Below, piece after piece: positions 1 through 12,182 of a stretch of 64,000 bases of DNA. The position numbers and the translations under genes were made by a program. The DNA lies in assembly GCF_017876775.1 (NCBI RefSeq), contig NZ_JAGIOP010000002.1, positions 744,001 to 808,000 of the forward strand. Direction: 5' to 3'. The notes beneath the pieces are model-generated. The model made no database searches. It saw only the letters and a list, made by a program, of their open reading frames with translations, and was not told where the DNA came from. Position 1 is the stretch's first letter. The number at the start of each line of letters is the position of its first letter. This DNA is from Mycolicibacterium lutetiense. Lineage in GTDB: Bacteria > Actinomycetota > Actinomycetes > Mycobacteriales > Mycobacteriaceae.

Positions 1-1453
1 CGATCGAGGCAACGTCGTCGGAGCGGCCTTCACCGGCAGCCTCACGGATCGCGTAATGCCGGTAATCCGACTTGCGCGGCAACCCATCCTCGAACACCAC
101 CAGTGAGGCCACCACATCCGTGCCCTGCACGTGGCTGATATCCACACATTCGATCCGCAGCGGCGCATCGGCCAGGCCCAGGGAGTCCTGAATACTCTGC
201 AGCGCTTCCGATCTCGCGTTGAAGTCACCGGCCCGCTTGAGCTTGTGCTGGGTCAGCGCCTCACGCGCATTGCGTTGGACAGTCTCGGACAGCGTGCGTT
301 TGTCGCCCCGGACCGGCACCCGCAGGCTCACCCGCGAACCACGAAGCCCCGACAGCCAGGCCGCCAGTTCCTCGGCATTCGGCGGGAGCACCGGCACCAG
401 CACCTCCCGCGGCACCGGGTTGGTCGCCTCATCGGCGGCACCCCCCAGTTCAGCCTGGTCACCGTAGAACTGGGTGAGGAACTGCTCGACCAATTGTTGT
501 CGCCCGGATTCACTACCGTCCGCTGTCGCCGCCGGGGCGGCTCCGGGACCGGAATCACGGGTTTCCTCCGGCTCCGAAGGCTTCTCGACGATCCAGCCGC
601 GCTGGCCGCGCACCCGGCCACCACGCACGTGGAACACCTGCACCGCGGCCTCGAGATCGTCGTCGGCAAACGCCACCACATCGGCATCGGTGCCGTCACC
701 GAGCACCACGGCCTGCTTCTCCAGCGCACGCTTGAGCGCTGCGATGTCATCGCGCAGTCGGGCGGCCCGCTCGAAGTTCAACTCCTCGGCGGCCGCGGCC
801 ATCTGCTGTTCCATGTCGCGGGCCAGCCGGTCGGTCTTGCCCGAAAGAAAATCACAGAAGTCCAGAACGATCCGCCGGTGCTCCTCAGCACTGACCCGGC
901 CGACGCACGGCGCCGAGCACTTGTCGATGTAGCCGAGTAGGCACGGACGGTCGATCTGCCTGTGCCGCTTGAATACTCCCGCCGAACAGGTCCTGGCCGG
1001 GAACACCCGGGTCAGCAGGTCGAGCGTCTCGCGGATGGCCCAGGCATGCGAATACGGGCCGAAGTACCGCACCCCCTTGCGTCGGGGCCCGCGGTACACC
1101 ATCAGCCGCGGGTACTCCTCGTTGAGCGTGACCGCCAGCACCGGGTACGTCTTGTCATCGCGGTAGCGGATGTTGAAGCGTGGATCGAACTCCTTGATCC
1201 AGTTGTACTCCAACTGCAGTGCCTCGACCTCCGTGCTGACCACGGTCCACTCGACACTGCCCGCCGTCATCACCATCTGCCGGGTGCGCGGCGCCAGACT
1301 CGTGATGTCGGCGAAGTACGACGTCAGCCGACTGCGCAGGCTCTTGGCCTTACCGACGTAGATGACCCGACCGTGCGGGTCCCGGAACCGGTACACGCCC
1401 GGCTCCACTGGTATCGATCCGGGCGCCGGCCGGTACGTCGCTGGATCGGGCAC
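1..1453 (-). CDS. uvrC: UvrABC system protein C, partial (C-terminus beyond window)
   Basis: Dual-incision nuclease subunit of nucleotide excision repair, acting with UvrA and UvrB in the cytoplasm. The GTG start at 1453 gives [20 protein letters not shown], followed by the GIY-YIG motif region ([20 protein letters not shown]). About 484 codons are present, against roughly 645 in mycobacterial UvrC. The last visible part contains the start of the RNase H-like endonuclease domain ([20 protein letters not shown]), so the missing part is the rest of that domain and the C-terminal HhH motif. It is divergent from the ggtB-like gene, with 50 bp between the starts. No strong Shine-Dalgarno sequence is visible. 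The identification is firm. Confidence 0.96.
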   Translation of the reverse strand, partial: MPDPATYRPAPGSIPVEPGVYRFRDPHGRVIYVGKAKSLRSRLTSYFADITSLAPRTRQMVMTAGSVEWTVVSTEVEALQLEYNWIKEFDPRFNIRYRDDKTYPVLAVTLNEEYPRLMVYRGPRRKGVRYFGPYSHAWAIRETLDLLTRVFPARTCSAGVFKRHRQIDRPCLLGYIDKCSAPCVGRVSAEEHRRIVLDFCDFLSGKTDRLARDMEQQMAAAAEELNFERAARLRDDIAALKRALEKQAVVLGDGTDADVVAFADDDLEAAVQVFHVRGGRVRGQRGWIVEKPSEPEETRDSGPGAAPAATADGSESGRQQLVEQFLTQFYGDQAELGGAADEATNPVPREVLVPVLPPNAEELAAWLSGLRGSRVSLRVPVRGDKRTLSETVQRNAREALTQHKLKRAGDFNARSEALQSIQDSLGLADAPLRIECVDISHVQGTDVVASLVVFEDGLPRKSDYRHYAIREAAGEGRSDDVASI

Positions 1454-1503
1454 GGTTTCCAGGTTACTGCCGCGATCCGACTCAACTCCGCTACCGTCGA
1501 ACT

Positions 1504-3435
1504 GTGCGGTTGCTGGCGTCCACCCGTTCGGTCATCACGCTGCTCAGCGTCGTCGCTGTGGTCCTTGCCGGATGCGCCGATGGCAGCCGGCGCCCGGCCG
1601 GGACCTTCGCCGGGCCGTGCCAGATCCTGTCCAACGGCACCCCGGAGCCCAAGGCTCCGCCGGCGCCGACCCTGGCGACCAACCCTGAGATCGGCACCGG
1701 TTACCGCAGCGACATGAAAGCCGTCCGCACCTCCACCTACGCGGTCGCCACCGCCAACCCACTGGCCACCGAAGCGGCCTGCAAGGTGCTGCGCGACGGC
1801 GGCACCGCAGCCGACGCACTGGTGACCGCACAGGCGGTACTCGGTCTCGTCGAACCGCAGTCCTCCGGGATCGGCGGCGGCGGGTTCCTGCTGTACTACG
1901 ACGCCGCAGGCAATGCGGTGCGCGCGTATGACGGGCGTGAGACGGCACCGGCCGCGGCGACCGAGAACTACCTGCGGTGGGTATCGGAGACTGACCGCAC
2001 CGTCCCCAAACCCGATGCGCGGTCATCGGGTCGCTCGATCGGGGTGCCCGGCATCGTGCGACTGCTCGACGATGTCCACCGCCAATTCGGCAAGTTGGAC
2101 TGGCGCTCTCTGTTCGACCCGGCCGTATCGATAGCCGACAAGGGATTCGACATCAGTCCGCGCCTGGCTGCCGCGATCGACGACGCCGGCGCCCAACTTC
2201 GGGTGGACCCCGCCGCCGCCGACTACTTCCTCAACCCCGACGGAAGTCCCAAACCGGTCGGCACCCGCATGACCAACCCGGCCTATGCGAAAACCTTGGG
2301 TGCCATCGCATCCGGGGGCGCCCAGGCGTTCTACACCGGCGACATCGCCCGTGCTGTCGTGGCCGCCGCCGCCGATACCAGCGGCGGACGCACGCCAAGC
2401 GCCATGACCGAGCAGGATCTCGCCGGCTACGCAGTCCGACAGCGTGACCCGGTGTGCACCACCTACCGTGGACACGAGGTCTGCGGGATGCCACCGCCGT
2501 CATCGGGCGGCATCGCGGTGGCAGCCATCCTCGGCATGCTCGAGCACTTCCCGATGAGCGACTACAAGCCGGCCCGGGTCGGCCCGAACGGCGGTTATCC
2601 GTCGGTGACCGGGGTGCACCTCATCTCAGAGGCCGAGCGACTTGCCTACGCCGATCGCGATCGCTACGTCGCCGATACCGATTTCGTCCCACTTCCCGGT
2701 GGATCACCCGAAACCCTGCTCGGCGGCGCCTACCTCACCGGTCGGGCCGCGCTGATCTCCCGGAATCACACGATGGGTATCGCCGCGCCCGGGGATTTCG
2801 CGCCACCGATAACCATGCCGCCTGCGCCGGAGCACGGCACCAGCCAGATCAGCGTGGTCGACCGCTTCGGAAATGCGGCGTCGCTGACCACCACGATCGA
2901 GTCGGCGTTCGGATCGTTCCACCTGGTCGACGGCTTCCTCCTGAACAACCAGCTCACCGATTTCTCGGCCGAGCCGATCAGTACCGAAGGCAAGCCGATA
3001 CCCAATCGCGTTGAGCCCGGCAAGCGCCCGCGGAGCACCATGGCGCCCACCCTGGTCTTCGACAAGACCGGGCCGCACCGGGGTCCCCTGTACGCGATCC
3101 TGGGCTCCCCCGGCGGCCCTCTCATCATCCAGTTCGTCGTGAAAACGCTTGTCGGCATCCTGGATTGGAACCTGGACCCGCAGCAGGCGGTATCCATGAT
3201 CAACTTCGGCGCGGCCAACACGCCCGTCACCAACGTGGGCGGGGAACATCCACTGGTCGACACCATGGCCAACGGCGACCGCGATCAACTGGTCGAGGGC
3301 CTGCGCACACTCGGGCATCAGGTTTCGCTGGCCGATCAGCCCAGTGGTCTCTCAGCCCTGGTACGTGCGTCGCCGGGCTGGATCGGCGGGGCGGACCCCC
3401 GCCGTGAAGGCGTGGTCCTCGGCGACGCCGGCTGA
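1504..3435 (+). CDS. ggtB: Gamma-glutamyltransferase lipoprotein (GgtB-like)
   Basis: Transfers or hydrolyses the gamma-glutamyl group of glutathione and its conjugates outside the membrane. It starts at GTG 1504. The 643 aa begin with a lipoprotein signal peptide whose lipobox is LAGC (Cys24), so the enzyme should be anchored to the outer face of the membrane. The SSGIGGGGF segment and the HGTS motif, where Thr446 would be the autoprocessing and catalytic nucleophile, are the hallmarks of the family. Downstream GSPGGPLI matches the second conserved glycine-rich loop. The length equals what I recall for M. tuberculosis GgtB (Rv2394). It sits alone on the + strand between uvrC and the Rv1417-like gene, a position it does not have in M. 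tuberculosis. The family is certain; the exact orthologue is likely. Confidence 0.93.
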   Translation: MRLLASTRSVITLLSVVAVVLAGCADGSRRPAGTFAGPCQILSNGTPEPKAPPAPTLATNPEIGTGYRSDMKAVRTSTYAVATANPLATEAACKVLRDGGTAADALVTAQAVLGLVEPQSSGIGGGGFLLYYDAAGNAVRAYDGRETAPAAATENYLRWVSETDRTVPKPDARSSGRSIGVPGIVRLLDDVHRQFGKLDWRSLFDPAVSIADKGFDISPRLAAAIDDAGAQLRVDPAAADYFLNPDGSPKPVGTRMTNPAYAKTLGAIASGGAQAFYTGDIARAVVAAAADTSGGRTPSAMTEQDLAGYAVRQRDPVCTTYRGHEVCGMPPPSSGGIAVAAILGMLEHFPMSDYKPARVGPNGGYPSVTGVHLISEAERLAYADRDRYVADTDFVPLPGGSPETLLGGAYLTGRAALISRNHTMGIAAPGDFAPPITMPPAPEHGTSQISVVDRFGNAASLTTTIESAFGSFHLVDGFLLNNQLTDFSAEPISTEGKPIPNRVEPGKRPRSTMAPTLVFDKTGPHRGPLYAILGSPGGPLIIQFVVKTLVGILDWNLDPQQAVSMINFGAANTPVTNVGGEHPLVDTMANGDRDQLVEGLRTLGHQVSLADQPSGLSALVRASPGWIGGADPRREGVVLGDAG

Positions 3436-3445
3436 CCGTGCGCCC

Positions 3446-3910
3446 TCAGCCCGGATTCGAGCGGTAACGGTCGATCAGGTCCCGAACCTCGTCCATCGCT
3501 TCGATCGCACGCCCTTTGTCGATGGCCTGGATCGCCATCACCGGGATGTACTCGTCGTCGGGCAGGTCCAGCCGGGCCCAGCGGGCTCCGACCGGGAATG
3601 ACAGTCCGAGCACCTCCGACCAAGGAATCACCTTGAAACTGATCAGATTCCGGACCGCCACTCCCGACGGGCCGACCCGCAGCCGCGGCCGCGCGAACAG
3701 CGTCACCACTCCGGCGATGATCGCCCCCAACAGGGCGATCCCCACCTGATCGGAGGTTCGAAAGAGCACCCCGGTGGAACCCACCTTCAGCAGCGCGCCA
3801 ACTGCAACGTGCGCCAGAAAAATGATCAGCGCCGCACCGTAGGCGAAATACGGTGTGCGATGGGGTCGGATGTCAACATCCCAGTTATCCGTCGTCATAT
3901 CTTTAGCCAT
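3446..3910 (-). CDS. PH-domain membrane protein (Rv1417-like)
   Basis: A 154-aa membrane protein of unknown function. Two hydrophobic helices (about residues 22-42 and 54-72) are followed by a small PH-like domain with the segment RVGPSGVAVRN and a conserved IPWSEVLGLSFP stretch. This is the layout of actinobacterial PH-domain (DUF2581-type) proteins. It lies 6 bp downstream of ribH and is the last gene of the ribBA-ribH transcription unit, as in M. tuberculosis, where Rv1417 follows ribH. The start may be ATG 3910 or the in-frame ATG at 3898 (MTTDNWD). Confidence 0.82.
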   Translation of the reverse strand: MAKDMTTDNWDVDIRPHRTPYFAYGAALIIFLAHVAVGALLKVGSTGVLFRTSDQVGIALLGAIIAGVVTLFARPRLRVGPSGVAVRNLISFKVIPWSEVLGLSFPVGARWARLDLPDDEYIPVMAIQAIDKGRAIEAMDEVRDLIDRYRSNPG

Positions 3911-3916
3911 GGCAGG

Positions 3917-5721
<1,805 letters not shown>

Positions 5722-5818
5722 CTGCGCCACCTTGCCTGTTCGAATGCCAGGTCCCCACTGCGGGACCATATGCCGACTCCAGTATGAACCACCGAAATCC
5801 AGCGGTTATTGCCAGCTC

Positions 5819-6418
5819 TTACTCACCGGGGCCGGTCATCAGCCGCTCCACGTACTTCGCGATGATGTCGACCTCGAGATTGACCGTCGTCCCCACGGTC
5901 GCCTGCCCCAGCGTCGTGAGCTCACGCGTGGTGGGGATCAGCGACACCTCGAACCAGTCATCAGCCACCGCGGACACGGTCAGTGAGACCCCGTCGACGG
6001 TGATGGAGCCCTTCTCCACCACATAACGCGACAGCGTGGCAGGCAGACCGATGCGCACCACTTCCCAGTGGTCGAAGGGCGTGCGGGAAGTCACAGTGCC
6101 GGTGCCGTCCACGTGGCCCTGCACGATGTGACCACCGAGGCGACTGTTGACCGCGGCGGCCCGCTCCAGGTTCACCTGGCTGCCGACCCCGACCCCACCC
6201 AGACTCGAGCGGCTGAGTGTCTCCCCCATGACGTCTGCGGTGAATGCGCCGTCGGGCAGCACGTCCACGACGGTGAGGCAGACCCCGTTCACCGCGATCG
6301 AGTCGCCGTGACCGGCATCGGAGGTGACCACAGGGCCGCGGATGGTGAACCGGGCGGCATCCGTCAGCTCCGCTTTATCGACCAGGACGCCCAGCTCTTC
6401 AACGATTCCGGTGAACAC
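5819..6418 (-). CDS. ribC: Riboflavin synthase, alpha chain
   Basis: Dismutates two 6,7-dimethyl-8-ribityllumazine molecules to riboflavin. The protein has the expected two tandem lumazine-binding barrels: the first begins at MFTGIVEELG, the second near GHIVQGHVDGTGTVTSR. The GTG at 6418 gives exactly this conserved N-terminus and 199 aa; the reading frame stays open upstream, but that extension is not conserved-looking. The gene is divergent from lprG with only about 73 bp between the starts, so the two promoters must be packed closely. It lies 97 bp upstream of ribBA on the same strand. It is called ribC in M. tuberculosis and ribE in other naming schemes. Confidence 0.95.
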   Translation of the reverse strand: MFTGIVEELGVLVDKAELTDAARFTIRGPVVTSDAGHGDSIAVNGVCLTVVDVLPDGAFTADVMGETLSRSSLGGVGVGSQVNLERAAAVNSRLGGHIVQGHVDGTGTVTSRTPFDHWEVVRIGLPATLSRYVVEKGSITVDGVSLTVSAVADDWFEVSLIPTTRELTTLGQATVGTTVNLEVDIIAKYVERLMTGPGE

Positions 6419-6491
6419 GTGGACCAGAGTATTCAGTCCACCTCGGGTTGGAGAAAACGCCCGACCGCCGCAAGCCTCTACGATGCAAGTC

Positions 6492-7208
6492 ATGCAGACG
6501 CGCCCACGCTTCGCAGTCCAGTCCCTACTCGCCACTGTCTTCGCAGCGACCGCGCTTGTCGCGGGCTGCTCATCGTCATCGACGGAGACGTCGACGGCCC
6601 CGCTGCCCGACGCGGCACAGGTCCTCCAGGAGTCCGCGGCCAGCACCAAGGCTCAGCAGAGCGTTCACCTGCTGCTGACCGTGCAGGGCACGATCGACGG
6701 CCTTCCCATCGAGAAGCTCGATGGTGACCTGACGAATACTCCTGAGGTGGCCGCCGAGGGCACCACCGACCTCATCGCCTTCGGCCAGAGAATCGCCGAT
6801 GCGAAGTTCGTCGTCGCCGACGGAAACCTCTACGCCGCGCTCACCCCCGGCGACCCGCTGTCCAACTACGGACCGGCCGAAAAGATCTACGACATCTCGG
6901 CCATCCTGAACCCGGACACCGGCCTGGCCAACGTGCTGGCGAACTTCAGCGACGGCAAGGCAGACGGCCGTGAATCGATCAACGGCACCGAGGGTGTCCG
7001 GGTGACAGGCACCGTCAGCGCCGACGCGGTCAACAAGATCGCGCCGCAGCTCAAGGCCACCGGCCCGGTCCCGGGAACCGCCTGGATCACCGAGGACGGA
7101 AACCACACCCTGCTGCAGGCCAAGCTCGAACCCACCCCCGGGAACAGCGTCACCATGACCCTGACTGACTGGGGCAAGCAGGTCACCGTCACCAAGCCCG
7201 CATCCTGA
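6492..7208 (+). CDS. lprG: Lipoprotein LprG, triacylglyceride/lipoglycan carrier
   Basis: Envelope lipoprotein that, in mycobacteria, binds triacylated lipids in a hydrophobic pocket and works with the adjacent MFS protein to move lipids across the envelope. The start chosen is ATG 6492 (MQTRPRF); an in-frame ATG lies three codons earlier at 6483. The signal peptide ends at the lipobox LVAGC, giving Cys26 as lipidated residue. The mature part shows the family features [40 protein letters not shown] and [12 protein letters not shown]. The stop overlaps the start of the MFS gene by one base (TGATG), which supports coupled expression. Confidence 0.95.
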   Translation: MQTRPRFAVQSLLATVFAATALVAGCSSSSTETSTAPLPDAAQVLQESAASTKAQQSVHLLLTVQGTIDGLPIEKLDGDLTNTPEVAAEGTTDLIAFGQRIADAKFVVADGNLYAALTPGDPLSNYGPAEKIYDISAILNPDTGLANVLANFSDGKADGRESINGTEGVRVTGTVSADAVNKIAPQLKATGPVPGTAWITEDGNHTLLQAKLEPTPGNSVTMTLTDWGKQVTVTKPAS

Positions 7209-8785
7209 TGCGGGCCGCGCAGTCGGTGAGCGCCGGCCGCAACCGCCACATCGCGATCAGCGCGGGCAGCCTCGCCGTGCTGCTCGGCGCCCTCGACACC
7301 TACGTCGTGGTCACGATCATGACCGACATCATGTCCGACGTCGGGATCGCGATTAACCAGATCCAACGGGTCACGCCGATCATCACCGGTTATCTACTGG
7401 GCTACATCGCCGCGATGCCGCTGCTGGGCCGGGCCTCGGACCGGTTCGGACGCAAGATGCTGATCCAGATCGGACTGGCCGGTTTCGCTATCGGTTCGGT
7501 GATCACCGCGCTATCCGGCGACCTGGGCAGCCTGAACATGCTGATTGGTGGTCGGGTCATTCAGGGCATCGCCAGCGGCGCCCTACTGCCCGTGACGCTG
7601 GCACTGGCCGCCGATCTGTGGGCCGCGCGTAGCCGCGCCGCCGTGCTGGGCGGCGTCGGCGCCGCACAGGAATTCGGCAGTGTCCTGGGCCCGCTCTACG
7701 GCATCGGCGTGATCGCACTGTTCCATCACTGGCAGTACGTGTTCTGGATCAATGTGCCGCTGGCCCTCATCGCCATGGTGATGATCCACTTCAGCCTGCC
7801 GAGCAAGCAGTCGAGCGACCAACCCGAGAAGGTCGACGTCGTCGGTGGCGTCCTGCTGGCGATCGCGTTGGGCCTGGCCGTCTGGGGGCTCTACAACCCG
7901 AAACCCGACGGCGTGCAGGTGTTGCCCGAGTGGGGAGCTCCGCGACTGATCGGTTCGCTGGTCGCGATCATTGCGTTCTTCGTGTGGGAGAAGGTGGCCC
8001 GCACCCGCCTGATCGAACCGGCGGGGGTGAAGTTCCGGCCGTTCCTGGCTGCACTGGCCGCGTCGTTGTGCACCGGCGCCGCCCTGATGGTCACGCTGGT
8101 CAATGTCGAACTGTTCGGTCAGGGCGTTCTAGGCAAGGACAAGTACGAGACTGCCTTCCTGCTGCTGTGGTTCCTGGGTGCCCTGCCGATCGGCGCGCTG
8201 ATCGGCGGCTGGATCGCCACCCGCGTCGGGGATCGCATCGTCACCTTCGTCGGCCTGATGATCGCGGCCGGTGGCTTCTGGCTGATCACCAAATGGTCGA
8301 GCACCGTACTCGACAGCTATCACGACCTGGGCCTGTTCCGCCTGCCGGTGCTGGACACCGATCTGGCCCTCGTGGGCCTGGGACTCGGGCTGGTGATCGC
8401 TCCGCTCACCTCCGCCGCGCTGCGGGTGGTGCCTGCCGCACAGCACGGTATCGCCTCGGCATTCGTCGTGGTGGCGCGGATGATCGGCATGCTGATCGGC
8501 ATGGCGGGACTGTCCGCCTGGGGCCTGTTCCGCTTCAATCAGCACCTGGCCGGCCTGGCGGCCGCGGCGAACTCCAGCGAAATGTCGCTGGCGGAGCGGT
8601 TGGCGTCGCAGGCAGTCCGCTATCGCGAGGCGTACGTGGCTATGTACGGGGACATCTTCGGGATTACCGCGCTCGTCTGCGCGGTGGGTGCGGTGCTCGG
8701 CCTGCTGATCGCCGCGCGCAACGTCCACGTCGACGAGCCGGTGCAGCTAGCCCAGAAGCAGCCGACGGGTGACCGATCCAGCTGA
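7208..8785 (+). CDS. MFS exporter P55 (Rv1410c-like)
   Basis: Major facilitator superfamily protein of the 14-helix DHA2 type, 525 aa, in the inner membrane. In mycobacteria the P55/LprG pair is linked to lipid transport, envelope integrity and drug efflux. Visible signatures include the N-terminal loop [16 protein letters not shown] between helices 2 and 3 and an acidic residue in the first helix ([14 protein letters not shown]). The start at 7208 overlaps the lprG stop by one base. The C-terminal tail is short and hydrophilic. The gene is convergent with the small minus-strand ORF and ribD beyond it. Confidence 0.93.
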   Translation: MRAAQSVSAGRNRHIAISAGSLAVLLGALDTYVVVTIMTDIMSDVGIAINQIQRVTPIITGYLLGYIAAMPLLGRASDRFGRKMLIQIGLAGFAIGSVITALSGDLGSLNMLIGGRVIQGIASGALLPVTLALAADLWAARSRAAVLGGVGAAQEFGSVLGPLYGIGVIALFHHWQYVFWINVPLALIAMVMIHFSLPSKQSSDQPEKVDVVGGVLLAIALGLAVWGLYNPKPDGVQVLPEWGAPRLIGSLVAIIAFFVWEKVARTRLIEPAGVKFRPFLAALAASLCTGAALMVTLVNVELFGQGVLGKDKYETAFLLLWFLGALPIGALIGGWIATRVGDRIVTFVGLMIAAGGFWLITKWSSTVLDSYHDLGLFRLPVLDTDLALVGLGLGLVIAPLTSAALRVVPAAQHGIASAFVVVARMIGMLIGMAGLSAWGLFRFNQHLAGLAAAANSSEMSLAERLASQAVRYREAYVAMYGDIFGITALVCAVGAVLGLLIAARNVHVDEPVQLAQKQPTGDRSS

Positions 8786-8790
8786 TCGGT

Positions 8791-8946
8791 TCAGCAGCGC
8801 TCGACCCCGGGGCTCAGCAAGCGTGGTGCCCGGCCAGCCTCAGTTGGCCGGTCGGGCAACGCAATACGTAGTGGGACACACACCAGCGCGCGGATCGTGC
8901 GAGGGGTCCATGCGGGGATGGGGAGCCAGTCCTGCAGTGCAGTCAT
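8791..8946 (-). CDS. Candidate 51-aa protein downstream of an IdeR-like box
   Basis: A short ORF in the P55-ribD gap. It begins MTALQDWLPIPAWTPRTIRA and ends with Cys. It has a good Shine-Dalgarno sequence (AAAGGA, 7 nt before the ATG at 8946), and its only convincing upstream element is an iron-box-like sequence at 9056-9074, about 110 bp before the start. I do not recognise the protein; it has two Trp, several Pro and Arg residues and no clear membrane helix. It could be a real small iron-regulated protein, or the untranslated part of a small RNA. Evidence is the RBS plus the box only; coding potential is unproven. Confidence 0.4.
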   Translation of the reverse strand: MTALQDWLPIPAWTPRTIRALVCVPLRIALPDRPTEAGRAPRLLSPGVERC

Positions 8947-9055
8947 GCTCGCGTCCTTTGCTCGTGTTCACCTGGCGCACATTCGGCAGTGAAACGCGCT
9001 CTGGGACGAGTGTACCGATCGTCCCCGACAATGCCCGGTATTCCTGGGCCGTAAT

Positions 9056-9074
9056 TTAGGTCACCCTAACTAAA
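9056..9074 (-). promoter_or_regulatory. IdeR-like iron box
   Basis: The 19 bases TTAGGTCACCCTAACTAAA resemble the mycobacterial IdeR operator. Read on the minus strand, 15 of 19 positions fit the consensus TTAGGTTAGGCTAACCTAA as I remember it. The site lies just after the ribD stop and points into the gap that holds the 51-codon minus-strand ORF, so under iron limitation it could control that ORF or a small RNA. No other gene start is near. Confidence 0.5.
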
Positions 9075-9097
9075 GCTGGCTAACTGCTGCAGGCCTG

Positions 9098-10102
9098 CTA
9101 TCCGTTGGGCACCAGGCTCAGACGGACGTCCGGACCGATGGCGTTGATGCCGTCGAATCGCCACCGCTGAGCGTGCAGCATGCTGGGCACCCCGATGTCG
9201 TCGACCGCAGTGATCGGTCCACCCAGCAAAATCGGTGCGACATACGCCACGATCCGGTTGACCACACCGGCCCGCAGGAAGGCCCCGGCCAGGGTCGGCC
9301 CGCCCTCCAGAAGCACATCGGTCCGGTCGCCCAGTGACCGCATCACCTCGTGCGGATCATGCGTCCGGATCAGCATCGTGTGCGAATCATCGTTGAGCAC
9401 ATTGGCGTCCAGGGAAACCTCGCGCATACCCACCACCACCCGCAGCGGTTGATGATCGGCGAGCGTGCCGTCGACTCGTCGTGCGGTCAGCGTCGGATCA
9501 TCGACGAACACCGTCCCGGTACCGACCACGATCGCATCGGCCGCCGCACGCTTGCGATGAACGTCCGCGCGGGCGGCCTCACTGGTGATCCACTGACTGG
9601 AACCGTCCGCAGCGGCGCTACGGCCGTCCACGCTGGTCGCGAATTTCCATGTGACATGCGGCAATCCGGTGCGCTGCTTGTGCAGCCACTCGCGCAGCGG
9701 GCCCTTTTCGACCTCATCGGCCAACAATCCGGCACTGACCGTGACGCCGGAACCGGCGAGACGTTTCGCCCCGCCTTCCGCGTCCGGATTGGGGTCGGAC
9801 ACCGCAAAGATCACAGTCGAAATACCCGCAGCCAGAAGCGCATCCACGCACGGCGGGGTGCGGCCGTGGTGATTGCACGGCTCCAGGGTGACGACGGCGG
9901 TGCCGCCCTCGGCCCGGTCCCCGGCCACCTGCAACGCCACCACCTCGGCGTGCGGGCCACCGACGGCCTGTGTCCCGCCGACCCCGGCGATCTGCCCGTC
10001 GCGGTCCAAGATCACCGCACCGACCGGCGGATTGGGATAGGTCGAGCCCTTGACCTGTTCGGCTTGCTCGATGGCCAGCCGCATCACGGACTCGGGCGTC
10101 AT
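9098..10102 (-). CDS. ribD: Bifunctional diaminohydroxyphosphoribosylaminopyrimidine deaminase / 5-amino-6-(5-phosphoribosylamino)uracil reductase
   Basis: Second and third steps of pyrimidine processing in riboflavin synthesis. The N-terminal deaminase domain has the zinc site His51 (GPHAEVVAL), Cys76 and Cys85 ([12 protein letters not shown]). The C-terminal reductase domain begins near [15 protein letters not shown] and shows [24 protein letters not shown] and [13 protein letters not shown]. The 334-aa length is usual. Its ATG overlaps the rpe stop (ATGA), so it belongs to the fmt-rsmB-rpe-ribD operon, as in M. tuberculosis (Rv1406-Rv1409, where it is called ribG). Confidence 0.96.
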   Translation of the reverse strand: MTPESVMRLAIEQAEQVKGSTYPNPPVGAVILDRDGQIAGVGGTQAVGGPHAEVVALQVAGDRAEGGTAVVTLEPCNHHGRTPPCVDALLAAGISTVIFAVSDPNPDAEGGAKRLAGSGVTVSAGLLADEVEKGPLREWLHKQRTGLPHVTWKFATSVDGRSAAADGSSQWITSEAARADVHRKRAAADAIVVGTGTVFVDDPTLTARRVDGTLADHQPLRVVVGMREVSLDANVLNDDSHTMLIRTHDPHEVMRSLGDRTDVLLEGGPTLAGAFLRAGVVNRIVAYVAPILLGGPITAVDDIGVPSMLHAQRWRFDGINAIGPDVRLSLVPNG

Positions 10103-10776
10103 AGCGTCAGATGTCGCGAGGCGCTCGCGGCCTGCTGACGCAGGGATTTCACCGCGGCGGCCGGATCGGTCGCGCTGTACACCGCAGACCCGGCGACGAA
10201 GCAGTCCACACCGGCCTCGGCGGCCTGCTCGATGGTGTCGGCATTGATGCCCCCGTCGATCTCGACGACGATGGTCAATTCTCCGGAGTCGACGAGGCGG
10301 CGCACCATGCTCACCTTGGAGAGCACCTCCGGGATGAACTTCTGTCCACCGAACCCGGGCTCCACCGACATCACCAGCAGGGTGTCGAACTCCTTGAGGA
10401 TTTCCAGGTACGGCTCCAGCGGGGTGCCCGGTTTCACCGAAAGGCCGGCCTTGGCGCCGGCGGCGCGGATATCGCGGGCCACACCGATCGGGTTGTCGGT
10501 CGCTTCGGCGTGGAACGTGACGTTGTAGGCACCCGCCTCGGCGTACGGCGGCGCCCAGCGCTCCGGCTGATCGATCATCAGGTGGCAGTCCATCGGGATG
10601 TCGGTCACCTTCAGCAAGGACTCCACCACCGGCATACCCAGCGTGAGGTTGGGCACGAAGTGGTTGTCCATGACATCGACATGCAACCAGTCGGCCCCGG
10701 CCACCGCAGCGACCTCATCGGCCAGCCGCGCGAAATCTGCGGACAGGATGGACGGGGCGATCAGGGGTTCTGCCAT
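10099..10776 (-). CDS. rpe: Ribulose-phosphate 3-epimerase
   Basis: Interconverts ribulose-5-phosphate and xylulose-5-phosphate in the pentose phosphate pathway, supplying the ribulose-5-phosphate used by RibBA. A TIM-barrel enzyme of 225 aa from ATG 10776 ([18 protein letters not shown]); an upstream in-frame extension of 21 residues is not conserved-looking. The metal and catalytic signatures are present: [34 protein letters not shown] and [11 protein letters not shown]. It lies 5 bp after rsmB and overlaps ribD by 4 bases. Confidence 0.97.
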   Translation of the reverse strand: MAEPLIAPSILSADFARLADEVAAVAGADWLHVDVMDNHFVPNLTLGMPVVESLLKVTDIPMDCHLMIDQPERWAPPYAEAGAYNVTFHAEATDNPIGVARDIRAAGAKAGLSVKPGTPLEPYLEILKEFDTLLVMSVEPGFGGQKFIPEVLSKVSMVRRLVDSGELTIVVEIDGGINADTIEQAAEAGVDCFVAGSAVYSATDPAAAVKSLRQQAASASRHLTL

Positions 10777-10781
10777 GGCGA

Positions 10782-12182
10782 TCAGCCTACTTTTAGCGCG
10801 GCGGCGAACATCGCATCGGTCCCGTGCCGATGCGGCCACAGCTGGACATGCGGTCCGTCGCCGAGGTCGTCGGCCGGGGCAAACAACTCCCGCGCGTCCA
10901 CTTGGGTCACCGGATACCGGCGCACCGCGTCGGCCACCACCCCGACCGTTTCGGCCAGATGAGGTGAACAGGTCGCATAGAGGACCACGCCGCCCGGGCG
11001 GGTCAGCTTGATGGCCGCGGCAAGCAGCTCACGCTGCAGTTTCGCCAACCCGGGGACATCGCCTGGCTGACGACGCCACCGCGCCTCGGGGCGTCGGCGC
11101 AGCGCGCCCAGCCCGGTGCAGGGAGCATCGACGAGGACCCGGTCGAACCCGGGTTCCAGACCCGATTCCCGCCCGTCCACGCGGCGCACGTCGACGTCGA
11201 ACCCGCGGACGTTCTCCTCGACCAGATCGGCGCGCCGCGGTGCCGGCTCGACCGCGGTGACCCGCGCACCCGAAGCCGCGCCGATGGCGGCCAAGAGGGC
11301 GGTCTTGCCGCCCGGTCCGGCACACAGATCGAGCCAGCGGCCGGTGTCCGGGCCGTCGAGTTCGGCCAGGGTGAGCGCGCGGGCCACCAACTGGCTGCCC
11401 TCGTCCTGGACCTGGGCGGCGCCGTCGCGCACGGCCGCCAACTGGCCGGGATCGCCGCCGGGCAGGTAGACCGCATACGGCGAGTAGCGACCCACCGTGC
11501 CGTCGGCCTGGGCGGCCAGCTCGGCGGCGGTCAGCGCGGTGGGCCGCGCCGCCAGGTGCACCAGGGGACGCTCGTCGTCGCTGGCCAGCAGGGCGTCGAG
11601 TTCACCCGCCCTCGCCCCGAGCGCGTCGGTGAAAGCCTGGGCGATCCACCGCGGGTGGGCGTGCACGAACGCCGCATGCCCGACCGGATCGGTGGCCGCA
11701 GGCGGTGCCAGCTGCTCCATCCATTCCGCCTCGGTGCTGCGGGAGATCGTCCGGAGTACGCCGTTGACGAAACCGGCTCGGGCCGTGTCGAATTCGATGC
11801 CAGCCTGTTCCACGGTGGTGGATACCGCAGCGTGGGGCTCGACCCGGGTACGCAGCAGCTGATAGGTGCCCAGGCGCAACAGGTCGAGCAACACCGGATC
11901 GATCTGCTCGGGCGGGCGCCCGGCTGCCGCAGCGATGACCGCGTCGAGCAGCCCCCGGGTGCGGCAGGCGCCGTAGGTCAGCTCGGTGGCGAAGGCGGCG
12001 TCGCGCCCCTCGATCCCCCGCTCCCGCAGCAAGGCGGGCAGGGCCAGGTTGGCGTAGGAATCACGCTCGGACACCGCGCGCAGCACATCGAACGCGGCGC
12101 GGCGGGCCGGGTCCAGCGGCGTGCGCCTGGTCGGACGCTTGCCGTGCGTTGGCCGGTTCGGACGGTTAGTTGGCCTGCTCAT
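10782..12182 (-). CDS. rsmB: 16S rRNA (cytosine-967-C5)-methyltransferase
   Basis: Methylates a cytosine of 16S rRNA with S-adenosylmethionine. After a basic, disordered N-terminus (about 25 residues), residues 25-160 form a NusB-like RNA-binding domain. The catalytic half has the SAM-binding motif [17 protein letters not shown], the DAPCTGLG motif and YATCSPH, whose Cys is the usual nucleophile or release residue of this family. The 466-aa length is normal. It starts at ATG 12182, overlapping the fmt stop by 4 bases. It is the fmu gene (Rv1407) in M. tuberculosis naming. Confidence 0.95.
   Translation of the reverse strand: MSRPTNRPNRPTHGKRPTRRTPLDPARRAAFDVLRAVSERDSYANLALPALLRERGIEGRDAAFATELTYGACRTRGLLDAVIAAAAGRPPEQIDPVLLDLLRLGTYQLLRTRVEPHAAVSTTVEQAGIEFDTARAGFVNGVLRTISRSTEAEWMEQLAPPAATDPVGHAAFVHAHPRWIAQAFTDALGARAGELDALLASDDERPLVHLAARPTALTAAELAAQADGTVGRYSPYAVYLPGGDPGQLAAVRDGAAQVQDEGSQLVARALTLAELDGPDTGRWLDLCAGPGGKTALLAAIGAASGARVTAVEPAPRRADLVEENVRGFDVDVRRVDGRESGLEPGFDRVLVDAPCTGLGALRRRPEARWRRQPGDVPGLAKLQRELLAAAIKLTRPGGVVLYATCSPHLAETVGVVADAVRRYPVTQVDARELFAPADDLGDGPHVQLWPHRHGTDAMFAAALKVG

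Noticed and set aside
5722..5818. FMN riboswitch in front of ribBA
   Set aside because: The gap is only 97 bp and lacks the conserved RFN motifs and their pairing.
8840..9031. 63-codon minus-strand frame in the P55-ribD gap
   Set aside because: Overlaps the 51-codon candidate in another frame, lacks a Shine-Dalgarno sequence and uses a weak start.
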